Shown here: positions 27,436-36,003 of the stretch, piece by piece | How the letters are laid out: each line of letters opens with the position of its first letter | How positions within the stretch are numbered: the first letter of the stretch is position 1 | Assembly (NCBI RefSeq): GCF_022867865.1 | Contig: NZ_JALIEC010000006.1 | Location: forward strand, 248,001-312,000 | Reading direction: 5' to 3' | DNA length: 64,000 nt | Source of the DNA: Phaeobacter sp. J2-8 | GTDB lineage: Bacteria; Pseudomonadota; Alphaproteobacteria; Rhodobacterales; Rhodobacteraceae | The notes under the pieces: model-generated | What the model saw: the letters and a program-made list of their open reading frames with translations, nothing else | Told to the model about the DNA's origin: nothing | Database searches by the model: none | Program-made: the position numbers and the translations under genes

Positions 27436-28085
27436 TGCACCTCAAAGGCCACCGGGGTGACCAGCCAGTTTTTCGGATTGATCATGGTGAACACGCCGGT
27501 CACGGTGACGGTCTTGCCCGTCAGCGCATCGCGGTCCAGCCCGGCCAGAACCTCGGCCGCCATGGCGCGATTTAAACCGGCGCCGGCGTCCTGATATTCG
27601 ATCTGGTTCTTGAATGCGCCGAATTCGATGTCGCCGGTGATGTCGCGCAGCTCGGTGCCATTGATCGCCGGGCCGGTCTGGACCCGCACGCCGGTGCCCT
27701 CAGGCAGACCCTCAACCGCGACGGTGAAAATTCCCGATTTGCCCTCGCCCGCCGTGCCGGTCAAACGGACCGTCATCACCGGAAATGCCCCGGACATCCT
27801 GCCATAGGCGGCGATCGCTGCGGCCTTGTCGCTGGCCAGCTCCGCGGCCAGCTGCGCCGCCTCGGGCGCCTTTTCAATCACATGATCGCGCACAGGCGGA
27901 AATTCCTCTGCGCCGAACCGATCCGGGTTGAACGCCTGTTGGCGCAGGTCTTCGTCTCCGCCGATTGTCACCACCTTGGTGTCGAGGGCCATTGCGCCAA
28001 GCAATACAACCCCAGCGATAGCAAAGAGTGTCTTGCGTCGCGTCGCTTTGGACGTGCTGGCAGATAGGGTGCCGGTTGTGGCCAT
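27432..28085 (-). CDS. DUF2291-family periplasmic protein of the erythritol transport operon
   Basis: A 217-residue protein with an N-terminal membrane anchor or signal (LFAIAGVVLLGAMALDTKVV) and a periplasmic domain containing the DUF2291-like pattern FNPDRFGAEEFPPVRDHVIEKA. The family accompanies sugar ABC importers in proteobacteria, including erythritol loci, but its biochemical role is not established. It starts the minus-strand transport operon and overlaps the ATPase start by 4 bp. The missing lipobox Cys suggests an anchored rather than lipidated form. Confidence 0.75.
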   Translation of the reverse strand: MATTGTLSASTSKATRRKTLFAIAGVVLLGAMALDTKVVTIGGDEDLRQQAFNPDRFGAEEFPPVRDHVIEKAPEAAQLAAELASDKAAAIAAYGRMSGAFPVMTVRLTGTAGEGKSGIFTVAVEGLPEGTGVRVQTGPAINGTELRDITGDIEFGAFKNQIEYQDAGAGLNRAMAAEVLAGLDRDALTGKTVTVTGVFTMINPKNWLVTPVAFEVQ

Positions 28086-28491
28086 TACAGACGTGCCTCT
28101 TTTCTGTCCGACCCGGGTGACCGGGCGGTGGTGATTCTGCGCCGGAAACCCCCAGCGCCGTCATGTCAGGAAATTGTCCAACCAACTGATATTGAACTTT
28201 TCCTCCCTCTGTCGCTGCTCCGGAAACTCCTCAATTTCCATCGGGACCGGCAACTCGTCCCACCCAGTGGATGTAACGGATTGAACAAACCCTATTCGAA
28301 AAAAATTTCGTTGTCTGCAAAAAATTTCAGACAGCCAAAATTTTTTATGCTAGAGCTAACTCAACCGGACGCGGAGCAATCCACCGTCCCGGCACAGCGT
28401 CATCCGCAAAAAATCCGGCAAAATCGCAGGATAATATGCGGGGTCACAGGGGAGGGGCAGGCGTGAAGCACAAGCCAAAGGGAGGCAGCAC
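28086..28491. promoter_or_regulatory. Divergent ery control region with three A/T-tract elements
   Basis: The 406 bp between the transport operon and eryA hold no gene. Three similar elements, GAAAAAAATTTC (28298), GCAAAAAATTTC (28317) and, inverted, CCAAAATTTTTTATGC (28335), recur every 19 bp or so, about 140-190 bp before eryA. In such loci the SorC protein EryD represses the operon from this region, so the triplet is a candidate EryD operator. The ribosome site of eryA is GGAGG at 28481. Confidence 0.45.
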
Positions 28492-30060
28492 ATGGCCAAT
28501 TCGTCCGATCTGATCATCGGCGTGGATGCCGGCACATCGGTGATAAAGGCCGTGGCCTTTGATCTGGCGGGACGCCAGATTGCCGCCGCTTCGGTACGCA
28601 ATTCCTATGTGATGGGCGCGGATGGGTCCGCCACGCAATCCCTGCCGCAAACCTGGTCCGATTGCGCCGCCGCCCTGCGCGGTCTTGGCGACAAGATCAC
28701 CGGATTGGCGCGCCGCACGGCCGCCGTGGCCCTGACCGGTCAGGGCGATGGCACCTGGCTTGCAGGCGCGGACAATGCTGCGGTGACCGATGCCTGGCTC
28801 TGGCTTGATGCCCGCGCCGCGCCGACCGTGCGGCGACTGGCCGCCGGACCCGACGAACGCGCAAGGTTCGAAGCCACCGGAACCGGGCTCAACACCTGCC
28901 AACAGGGCAGCCAGTTGGCCCATATGGATGCCACCTGCCCCGAAATTCTGGACCGCGCCGAAGTGGCCCTGCATTGCAAGGACTGGCTGTTTCTCAACCT
29001 GACCGGCACACGCGCCACCGACCCCTCGGAGGCCAGTTTTACCTTTGGCGATTTCCGCACAAGAGCCTACAGCGACCGGGTGATTGCCGCGCTGGGATTG
29101 ACGCACCGCCGCCATCTGTTGCCCGACATCATCGACGGCGCCCAGGACACCCGCCCCCTGACCGCCGCCGCCGCCGCACAAACCGGGCTGCGCGCGGCAC
29201 GCCGGTGTCGCTTGGCTATGTCGATATGGTGATGACCGCGCTTGGCGCGGGGGTCCATACCGGCGATGCCGGCGCGGGCCTGTTCCACAGTCGGCTCAAC
29301 CGGGGTGCATATGCGGGCTGTGACCTCTGACGCGGTGCATCTCAATACCGAAGGCACGGGATATGTGATCTGCCTGCCGGTCCCGAATCTGGTGACACAG
29401 GTCCAGACCAACATGGCCGCCACCCTCAACATCGACTGGGCGCTGTCCCTGGCCGAGGATCTGATGTCCGAGGTCGGCAAGGCCCCCTCGCACGCGGATA
29501 TGGTGGCCCGGATCGACGGCTGGATGGCACGGTCCCACCCCGGCGCGCTGGTCTATCACCCCTATATATCCGAGGCCGGCGAACGCGGCCCCTTTGTCAA
29601 TGCCGATGCCCGCGCCAGCCTTGTCGGGCTGAACGCCGGCCACCGTTTCCCGGATGTGATCCGCGCCGTAATCGAAGGTTTGGGCATGGCCGCGCGCGAT
29701 TGTTACGCCGCCATGGGCGACATGCCGCGCGAATTGCGCCTGACCGGCGGGGCGGCACGCTCGGCGGCGCTGCGCCGCGTTCTGGCCGCCGCGCTCAACA
29801 CCCCGGTGCGGGTTTCCGCGCGCGAGGAGGCCGGCGCCGCAGGCTGTGCCATGATGGCGGCGGTGGCGATCGGCGCCTATGACACGATGGATGCCTGCAT
29901 CGCCGATTGGACCACCCCGCTTCTGAACAGCCCGGAACCCCCCGACCCGGATCTGGTGCCAATCTATGACCGTCTTTTTACCAATTACCGACACGCGCGC
30001 AGTGGTCTTGCCCCCGTCTGGGACGGGCTGGCGGCGGCGCGCCATGCGCAAGGAGCCTGA
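28492..30060 (+). pseudogene. eryA: Erythritol kinase EryA (FGGY family), two compensating frameshifts
   Basis: An FGGY carbohydrate kinase phosphorylating erythritol with ATP to L-erythritol 4-phosphate. The N-terminal ATPase fold IIGVDAGTSVIKAVAFD, ALTGQGDGTWL and LHCKDWLFLNLTG, and the C-terminal LRLTGGAARSAALRRVLAAAL, are typical. Frame 1 runs to about 29197, where a G is missing (LRA/GTPVS). A second frame of about 80 bases (VSLGYVDMVMTALGAGVHTG) follows, and an extra C near 29279 returns to frame 1. The repaired protein has about 523 residues, the usual EryA length. It is first in eryABCD; eryB follows by 3 bp. Two opposite slips so close together look more like consensus errors than decay. 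Confidence 0.88.
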
Positions 30061-30063
30061 GAC

Positions 30064-31573
30064 ATGAGCGATATTCAAGAGGTTGACCTGTTTGTGATTG
30101 GCGGCGGCATCAATGGGGCCGGCATTGCCCGTGACGCCGCAGGCCGCGGCCTGAGCGTTGTTCTGTGTGAAAAGGATGACCTCGCCGAAGGCACCTCTTC
30201 GCGCTCGGGCAAGCTGGTGCATGGCGGGCTGCGCTATCTGGAATATTACGAATTCCGTCTGGTGCGCGAGGCGCTGATCGAACGCGAGGTGCTGATGAAA
30301 AACGCCCCGCATCTGATCTGGCCAATGCGCTTTGTCCTGCCGCATTCGCCACAGGATCGCCCGGCCTGGTTGGTGCGGCTGGGCCTGTTTCTCTATGACC
30401 ATCTGGGCGGGCGCAAGAAACTGCCCGGCACCCGCACGCTGAACCTTCACCGCGATCCAGAGGGCGCGGCGATCAAAGACAGCTACAAACGCGGCTTCGA
30501 ATATTCCGATTGCTGGGTCGATGATGCGCGGCTGGTGGTGCTGAACGCGCTGGATGCGGCGGAACGCGGGGCCACCATTCTGACCCGGTCGCCCTGCACC
30601 TCGGCCCGGCGCGAAGACGGGCATTGGCGGGTGACAACCCGGCATTCCGTCACCGGCGAAACCCGGGATTTCCGCGCCAAACTTCTGGTCAATGCCGCCG
30701 GTCCCTGGGTCACGGATGTGGTCAATCGCGTCGCCGGATCGAATTCCCCCCGCAACGTGCGGCTGGTCAAGGGCAGCCACATCATCGTGCCGAAATTCTG
30801 GAAGGGCGAAAACGCCTATCTGGTCCAGAACCATGACAAACGGGTGATTTTCATCAACCCCTATGAACGCGACAAGGCGCTGATCGGCACCACCGACATC
30901 GCCTATGAGGGCCGGGCCGAAGATGTCCAGGCTGACGAGTTCAGAGGTGCAATATCTGATCGACGCGGTGAACAAATACTTCAAGGAACAGCTGACCCGC
31001 GACGATGTGCTGACCACCTTTTCCGGCGTGCGCCCGCTGTTTGATGATGGCAAGGGCAACCCCTCGGCGGTGACCCGCGATTATGTCTTTGACATTGACG
31101 ACACCGGCGGCGCGCCGCTGTTGAACATCTTTGGCGGCAAGATCACCACCTTTCGCGAATTGGCCGAACGCGGGCTGCACAAGATTGCCGCCTATTTCCC
31201 CCGGATGGGCGAGGATTGGACCGAAAATGCCCCCCTGCCCGGCGGCGACATCGCAAATGCAGACTACGAAACCTTTCGCAACGATCTGAAACGGGATTAC
31301 CCTTGGATGCCGCGCGCCCTGCGCCAGCATTACGGCCGGCTTTATGGCACACGGGTCGACCGGATCGTTGGCACGGCAACCACGCTTGACGGATTGGGTC
31401 GGCATTTCGGCGGCACGCTCTACGAGGCCGAGGTCACCTATCTTCTGGCACATGAATGGGCACAAACCGCCGAGGACATTCTGTGGCGGCGCACCAAACA
31501 CCGCCTGCATCTGAGCGCCGAGGAACAGGCCCGGTTCACCAAATGGTTCGAAGACCAGAGGGAGGCCGCCTAA
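30064..31573 (+). pseudogene. eryB: Erythritol-4-phosphate dehydrogenase EryB (GlpD family), frameshifted
   Basis: A FAD-dependent dehydrogenase of the GlpD family oxidising L-erythritol 4-phosphate to 3-tetrulose 4-phosphate. The FAD motif GGGINGAGIARDAAGRGLSV is at residues 12-31, followed by GTSSRSGKLVHGGLRYLE and the second FAD site LVNAAGPWVTDVVNR. The frame breaks near 30940, where one extra T separates AEDVQADE from SEVQYLIDAVNKYF. Repair gives about 502 residues, with the C-terminal FGGKITTFRELAERG intact. It overlaps none of its neighbours but is spaced by 1-4 bp, as expected within the eryABCD operon. Confidence 0.88.
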
Positions 31574-31574
31574 G

Positions 31575-32507
31575 ATGGCGCTGACGCTTTCGCTGAACAC
31601 CAATCCGCTGGTCAACCGGTTTGCCGAACCCGATGACCTGATCACCGCCATTGCCCGTGACATCCGCATCCGCGACATCCAGTTGACGCATGAATTCATC
31701 AACCCCTCCTGGCCCGCGCCGGTGATCCGCCGCCTGACCCGCGACATGCGGGCGGCGCTGCACCGCACCGGCGCCCGCGTCACCAGCGGCATGACCGGGC
31801 CTTATGGGCGGCTCAACCATTTTGGCCACCCGGATCGCGATGTGCGCCGCTATTATGTCGATTGGTTCAAAACCTTTGCCGATATCATTGCCGATCTCGG
31901 CGGCACTTCGGTCGGCACGCAATTCGCGATTTTCACCTATCGCGATTACGACGATGCCGCGCGGCGCGCCGAACTGATGCAGATCGCCATCGACTGCTGG
32001 GCCGAGGTGGCCGATCACGCCAAGACCGCCGGTCTTGCCTATGTCTTTTGGGAACCGATGAGCGTCGGACGAGAATTTGGCGAAACCATCGCCGCAAGCC
32101 TTGACCTGCAAGCCCGGCTGAGCGCGGCAAATATGGCGGTGCCGATGTGGATGATGGCCGACATTGACCACGGCGATGTCACCAGCCCCGATCCCGACGA
32201 CACCGACCCTTACGCCTGGGCGCGCGCGGTGCCGCGGGTGTCGCCGATCATTCACATCAAACAATCCATGATGGACAAATCCGGCCACCGCCCGTTTACC
32301 GCCGACTTCAACGCCAAGGGCGCGATCCAACCCACGCCGCTGCTGGATGCATTTGCCGCCGGCGGCGCCATCGACAATGAAATCTGCCTTGAGCTGTCGT
32401 TCAAGGAACGCGACCCGAACGACCGCCAGGTGATATCCCAGATCGCCGAAAGCGTCGCGTTCTGGGCCCCACATATCGACAGCGGGGCACGTGATCTGAA
32501 CATCTGA
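31575..32507 (+). CDS. eryC: EryC-type tetrulose-phosphate epimerase/isomerase (TIM-barrel)
   Basis: A 310-residue xylose-isomerase-like TIM barrel, the third step family of erythritol catabolism. In Brucella EryC acts as a tetrulose-phosphate epimerase rather than a dehydrogenase, together with EryH and EryI. Conserved acidic and His residues for metal and substrate are visible in IQLTHEFINPSW, YVFWEPMSVGREFGE, WMMADIDHGDV and SPIIHIKQSMMDKSGHRPF. The ATG follows the eryB stop by 1 bp. The gene is intact, unlike eryA and eryB. Confidence 0.9.
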   Translation: MALTLSLNTNPLVNRFAEPDDLITAIARDIRIRDIQLTHEFINPSWPAPVIRRLTRDMRAALHRTGARVTSGMTGPYGRLNHFGHPDRDVRRYYVDWFKTFADIIADLGGTSVGTQFAIFTYRDYDDAARRAELMQIAIDCWAEVADHAKTAGLAYVFWEPMSVGREFGETIAASLDLQARLSAANMAVPMWMMADIDHGDVTSPDPDDTDPYAWARAVPRVSPIIHIKQSMMDKSGHRPFTADFNAKGAIQPTPLLDAFAAGGAIDNEICLELSFKERDPNDRQVISQIAESVAFWAPHIDSGARDLNI

Positions 32508-32624
32508 AACCGGCCCGAAAGGCGCAGTCATCCGATATTTCTGGACCAAACGGTGCCGACACGCATTATAGACAGGCGCAATTCAAACGGCGCGCGACAG
32601 CCGCCGCAGACCAAAGGATGGAAC

Positions 32625-33590
32625 ATGGCAAAAGACCGCGGTGCAACAAATGCAGAGCATTCCCTGGCGATCCGCGCCGCCTGGTTGCATTTTGTTGGCG
32701 GGTTACGTCAGGCCGAGGTCGCCAAGCGTATCGGCGTGCCCTCGGTCAAGGCCCACCGCCTGATTGCCCGCGCCGTGGCCGAAGGCGCGGTCAAGGTCTC
32801 GATCGAGGGCGACATCATCGAATGCATCGAGCTGGAACAGGCGCTCTGCGCGCAATACGGCCTGCAAACCTGCGAAGTTGCGCCCGATCTGGACGAAGAC
32901 GGCATTCCCTTTCGCACGCTTGGTCTGGCCGGGGCCTCACGTTTGCGGCGCTGGATGGAAAGCGGCGAAATGCAGACCATCGGCATCGGACATGGCCGCA
33001 CCCTGGCCGAGGCGGTCCGCACCATGCCCCGTTTCAGCACCACCGGGCTCAGCTTTGTGTCGCTGCTCGGCGGGCTGACCCGGAACTTTGCCGCCAACCC
33101 GCATGATGTGATGCATCTTCTGGCGGAAAAAACCGGCGCGCGGGCCTATGTGATGCCGGTGCCGTTTTTCGCCAATACCGCCGAGGACCGCGAGGTTCTG
33201 TTGGCGCAACATGGCGTGGCCGAGGTATTTCAACTGGCCGAAACCGCCCCGTTGAAGATTGTCGGCATCGGCACCGCCAAGACCGAAACCACGCTTGTCA
33301 CCTCCGGCATGATCGAACCCGCCGAAATCGAGGCAATTTCGCGGGCCGGCGGCGCGGGCGAGATGCTGGGTCATTTCTTTGATCCCGACGGCAATTCCCT
33401 GGAAACCGCGCTGACCGCGCGCACGCTGGCGGTGTCGCTGGATGACACCCGCGAAGACCGGATCATTGCGCTGGCGGGCGGCCCGGAAAAAGTCGCGCCG
33501 CTGCGCGCCGTGTTGAACAGCGGCCGGCTCTCGGGGTTGATCACCGATGAACGCACCGCGCGCGGCCTTCTTCGGGACGATCCCGGCTGA
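32625..33590 (+). CDS. eryD: SorC/DeoR-type repressor of the erythritol operon (EryD)
   Basis: A SorC-family regulator of 321 residues: N-terminal helix-turn-helix (LRQAEVAKRIGVPSVKAHRLIARAVAEG) and a C-terminal sugar-phosphate-binding domain (GIGHGRTLAEAVRTM, VSLLGGLTRN, GAGEMLGHFFDPDG, GLITDERTARGLL). In Brucella and rhizobia EryD represses the ery operon and is relieved by erythritol. AAAGGATG upstream fixes the ATG at 32625. Its ligand domain is the closest visible relative of the extension fused to the ABC ATPase of the same locus. Confidence 0.92.
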   Translation: MAKDRGATNAEHSLAIRAAWLHFVGGLRQAEVAKRIGVPSVKAHRLIARAVAEGAVKVSIEGDIIECIELEQALCAQYGLQTCEVAPDLDEDGIPFRTLGLAGASRLRRWMESGEMQTIGIGHGRTLAEAVRTMPRFSTTGLSFVSLLGGLTRNFAANPHDVMHLLAEKTGARAYVMPVPFFANTAEDREVLLAQHGVAEVFQLAETAPLKIVGIGTAKTETTLVTSGMIEPAEIEAISRAGGAGEMLGHFFDPDGNSLETALTARTLAVSLDDTREDRIIALAGGPEKVAPLRAVLNSGRLSGLITDERTARGLLRDDPG

Positions 33591-33718
33591 TCGGGATGAT
33601 CGCCAACAGGTTGTAACGCAAAAAACCGGCAGGGCGCGCATGTCTTTGCCGCGCAGATGTCTTGCGCGGCAAATATCACATCACAAAATAACAACATAAC
33701 ATTATTGACGTTCGATTT

Positions 33719-33735
33719 GTGACATGGGATGTTAC
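33719..33735. promoter_or_regulatory. Near-palindrome before eryR (candidate EryR operator)
   Basis: GTGACAT and ATGTTAC are inverted around GGG (6 of 7 match), 18 bp before the GTG start of the DeoR-type gene. The left part belongs to ATTTGTGAC, a phrase that recurs in the tandem repeats at 35810. The 162-bp gap 33591..33752 contains AT-rich promoter-like sequence (TTGACG at 33706). Confidence 0.4.
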
Positions 33736-33752
33736 GCACAGGAGGATTCCCC

Positions 33753-34517
33753 GTGAAACGTGACGACAGACAACAGGCGATCATGGATCTGCTGGTGACC
33801 CGGGGCGAGGTCGACCTCGATGCGCTCTCTGACCATTTTCAGGTCTCGCGCATGACCATTCACCGCGATCTGGACGACCTCGAAACTGCGGGCCTCCTGC
33901 GCAAGATCCGGGGCGGCGCAACCATCCGGTCCGGCACCCAGTTCGAAAGCGATTTCCGCTTTCGCGAACGCCAGGACCGCGCCGCAAAAACCGCCATGGC
34001 CGAGGCCGCCCAGCATTTGGTCGAACCGGGCATGACGGTGATGATCAACGACGGCTCGATGGCCGCCATCCTCGGGCAATTGCTGGTGTCCAAACGGCCG
34101 CTGACGGTGATTTCCAACAATGCCGCCGTGATCGACACGCTGCGCGCCGAACCCGGCATCACCCTGATTGCGCTTGGCGGGGTCTATTCCGCCAAATTCA
34201 ACGCCTATCTTGGCAAGGTGACAGAGGACAGCCTCGCCGGGTTGCGCGCCGACATCTGCTTCATCTCGGCCCCCGCCGTGGCCGGGCTGGAGGTGTTTCA
34301 TATGGACGACACCGTTGTGCGCGCCAAACTGGCCATGATGGACCAGGCGGCACAGCGCGTGCTGTTGGTCAATCACAGCCGCTTTGATCAGGTCGCCCTG
34401 CATCGGCTCGCGGGTTTGTCCGATTTTGACCACATCATCACCGACACCGCCCCTGCCCCCGAAAGCCGCGCAGCACTTGATCGTGCGGGGCTGACCCTGA
34501 CCCTGGCCGACACATAA
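33753..34517 (+). CDS. eryR: DeoR-family transcriptional regulator (EryR-like)
   Basis: A 254-residue DeoR regulator: DNA-binding domain with DRQQAIMDLLVTRGEVDLDALSDHFQVSRMTIHRDLDDLETAGLLRKIRGGA and a phosphosugar-sensing DeoRC domain (VMINDGSMAAILGQLL, TVISNNAAVIDTL, FISAPAVAGLEVFHMDD, LLVNHSRFDQVALHRL). The GTG at 33753 is preceded by CAGGAGG, which sets the start. In Brucella and rhizobia a DeoR gene sits in this same place before tpiA2 and rpiB2. It probably controls those two genes, and perhaps the second kinase operon. Confidence 0.9.
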   Translation: MKRDDRQQAIMDLLVTRGEVDLDALSDHFQVSRMTIHRDLDDLETAGLLRKIRGGATIRSGTQFESDFRFRERQDRAAKTAMAEAAQHLVEPGMTVMINDGSMAAILGQLLVSKRPLTVISNNAAVIDTLRAEPGITLIALGGVYSAKFNAYLGKVTEDSLAGLRADICFISAPAVAGLEVFHMDDTVVRAKLAMMDQAAQRVLLVNHSRFDQVALHRLAGLSDFDHIITDTAPAPESRAALDRAGLTLTLADT

Positions 34518-34529
34518 AGAGGCACCAAA

Positions 34530-35297
34530 ATGACCCAGACAGATTACTGGATCGGAACCAGTTGGAAAATGAACAAGACCCTCGCCGAGGCCCGGCAATT
34601 TGCCGAAACCCTCGCGGCGGCGGATGCGGCGCGCGATCCGCGCCTGCAACGGTTTGTGATCCCGCCGTTCACCGCCGTGCGCGAGGTCAAGCAAATTCTG
34701 GCGGAAACCTCGGTCAAGGTCGGCGCACAAAACATGCATTGGGCCGATCAGGGTGCCTGGACAGGCGAGGTTTCGGCCCCGATGCTGACCGATTGCGGGT
34801 TGGACATTGTTGAACTCGGCCATTCCGAACGCCGCGCCCATTTTGGCGAAACCGACGACACCGTCGGCCTGAAAACAGAGGCCGCCGTGCGCCATGGGCT
34901 GATCCCGTTGATCTGCATCGGCGAAACGCTGGACGACCGCGAAAGCGGCCGCGCCCAGGAGGTGCTGGCCGCACAGGTGCGCGGCGCGCTGGGCCGGCTG
35001 AGCGCCGACCAGAAGACCGCCGAAATCCTGCTTGCCTATGAACCGGTCTGGGCGATCGGGGAAAACGGCATTCCCGCCACATCGGAATACGCCGACGCCC
35101 GACAGGCGGAAATCATTGCCGTGGCCAACGATATTCTGGGTCGCCCCCTGCCCTGTCTTTATGGCGGTTCGGTCAACCCCGACAATTGCCAGGACCTGAT
35201 CACCTGCCCGCATATTGATGGGCTTTTCATCGGGCGCTCTGCCTGGAACGTCGAAGGCTATCTCGACATTCTGGACCGTTGCGCCGCCGCGATCTGA
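34530..35297 (+). CDS. eryH: Triosephosphate-isomerase paralogue (EryH/TpiA2), tetrulose-phosphate isomerase
   Basis: A 255-residue TIM-barrel isomerase with all triosephosphate isomerase hallmarks: Asn-Lys in GTSWKMNKT (residues 9-17), catalytic His in LGHSERRAHFGE, catalytic Glu in LAYEPVWAIG and the phosphate loop CLYGGSVNPDN. The EryH group is told from housekeeping TpiA by GTSWKMNKT in place of GNWKMN and by its place between eryR and rpiB. In Brucella EryH isomerises the 3-tetrulose phosphate made by EryB to L-erythrulose 1-phosphate. Confidence 0.92.
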   Translation: MTQTDYWIGTSWKMNKTLAEARQFAETLAAADAARDPRLQRFVIPPFTAVREVKQILAETSVKVGAQNMHWADQGAWTGEVSAPMLTDCGLDIVELGHSERRAHFGETDDTVGLKTEAAVRHGLIPLICIGETLDDRESGRAQEVLAAQVRGALGRLSADQKTAEILLAYEPVWAIGENGIPATSEYADARQAEIIAVANDILGRPLPCLYGGSVNPDNCQDLITCPHIDGLFIGRSAWNVEGYLDILDRCAAAI

Positions 35298-35332
35298 CAC
35301 CAACCGCCATTTGACGTAGAGGAGAGAGTTCC

Positions 35333-35788
35333 ATGAAAATTGCCGTTGCAGGCGACAGCGCAGGCGAAGGATTGGCCAAGATCCTGGCCGACCACCTGAA
35401 AGCCAACCATGAGGTGGCCGAAATCTCGCGCACCGATGCGGGCCCCGACGCCTTTTATGCCAATCTGTCGGACCGTGTCGCCAGCGCCGTATTGGCCGGC
35501 GATTATGACCGGGCGATCCTGTGCTGTGGCACCGGCATCGGGGTCTGTCTGGCCGCAAACAAGGTGCCGGGCATCCGGGCCGCGCAATGTCACGACACCT
35601 ATTCCGCGGGCAAGGCCGCGACCTCGAACAACGCCCAGATCATCACCATGGGCGCGCGGGTAATCGGGGCTGAACTGGCCAAGGACATCGCCGATGCCTT
35701 TCTTGCTGCGGCTTTCGACCCACAGGGCAGATCGGCGGACAATGTCGGTGCCATTGATGCGGTTGACGCCAAATACAACCGGGCCTGA
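35333..35788 (+). CDS. eryI: RpiB-family isomerase (EryI), D-erythrulose-4-phosphate isomerase
   Basis: A 151-residue RpiB/LacA-fold isomerase with the catalytic Cys in [15 protein letters not shown] (near residue 65) and the phosphate and His region [23 protein letters not shown]. It begins [14 protein letters not shown], as in the EryI group, with GGAGAGAG before the ATG. In Brucella EryI makes D-erythrose 4-phosphate, which enters the pentose phosphate pathway. It closes the canonical erythritol set. Confidence 0.92.
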   Translation: MKIAVAGDSAGEGLAKILADHLKANHEVAEISRTDAGPDAFYANLSDRVASAVLAGDYDRAILCCGTGIGVCLAANKVPGIRAAQCHDTYSAGKAATSNNAQIITMGARVIGAELAKDIADAFLAAAFDPQGRSADNVGAIDAVDAKYNRA

Positions 35789-35809
35789 GGTGTAATTCGG
35801 CCCGATTGA

Positions 35810-35894
35810 CCACGGGTCACAAATAGCCACGGGTCACAAATATCCACCGGGCCCGAATACCCACCGGACCTGAACCACAACCGGACCCAAACGC
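35810..35894. repeat. Five degenerate 17-bp tandem repeats upstream of the second kinase
   Basis: Units begin at 35810, 35827, 35844, 35861 and 35878. The first two are CCACGGGTCACAAATAG and CCACGGGTCACAAATAT; units 3-5 drift (CCACCGGGCCCGAATAC, and so on) while keeping the 17-bp period. The reverse complement of units 1-2 contains ATTTGTGAC, also present in the eryR near-palindrome. The remainder of the gap 35789..36003 shows nothing else clear. Confidence 0.7.
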
Positions 35895-36003
35895 CGCCGC
35901 ACCCATCGCGCGCGGCCCCGGTCCGCAGCCGGAGCCCCGCCTCCTCCCCCGGGACTCCGGCAAAAAAACGCTCTTTAACCAGCTCTGCAACCAAAGGTGC
36001 CGC

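Noticed and set aside
29296-31059. 587-codon open frame opposite eryA/eryB
   Set aside because: Antisense shadow; the plus-strand kinase and dehydrogenase motifs are clear in spite of frameshifts.
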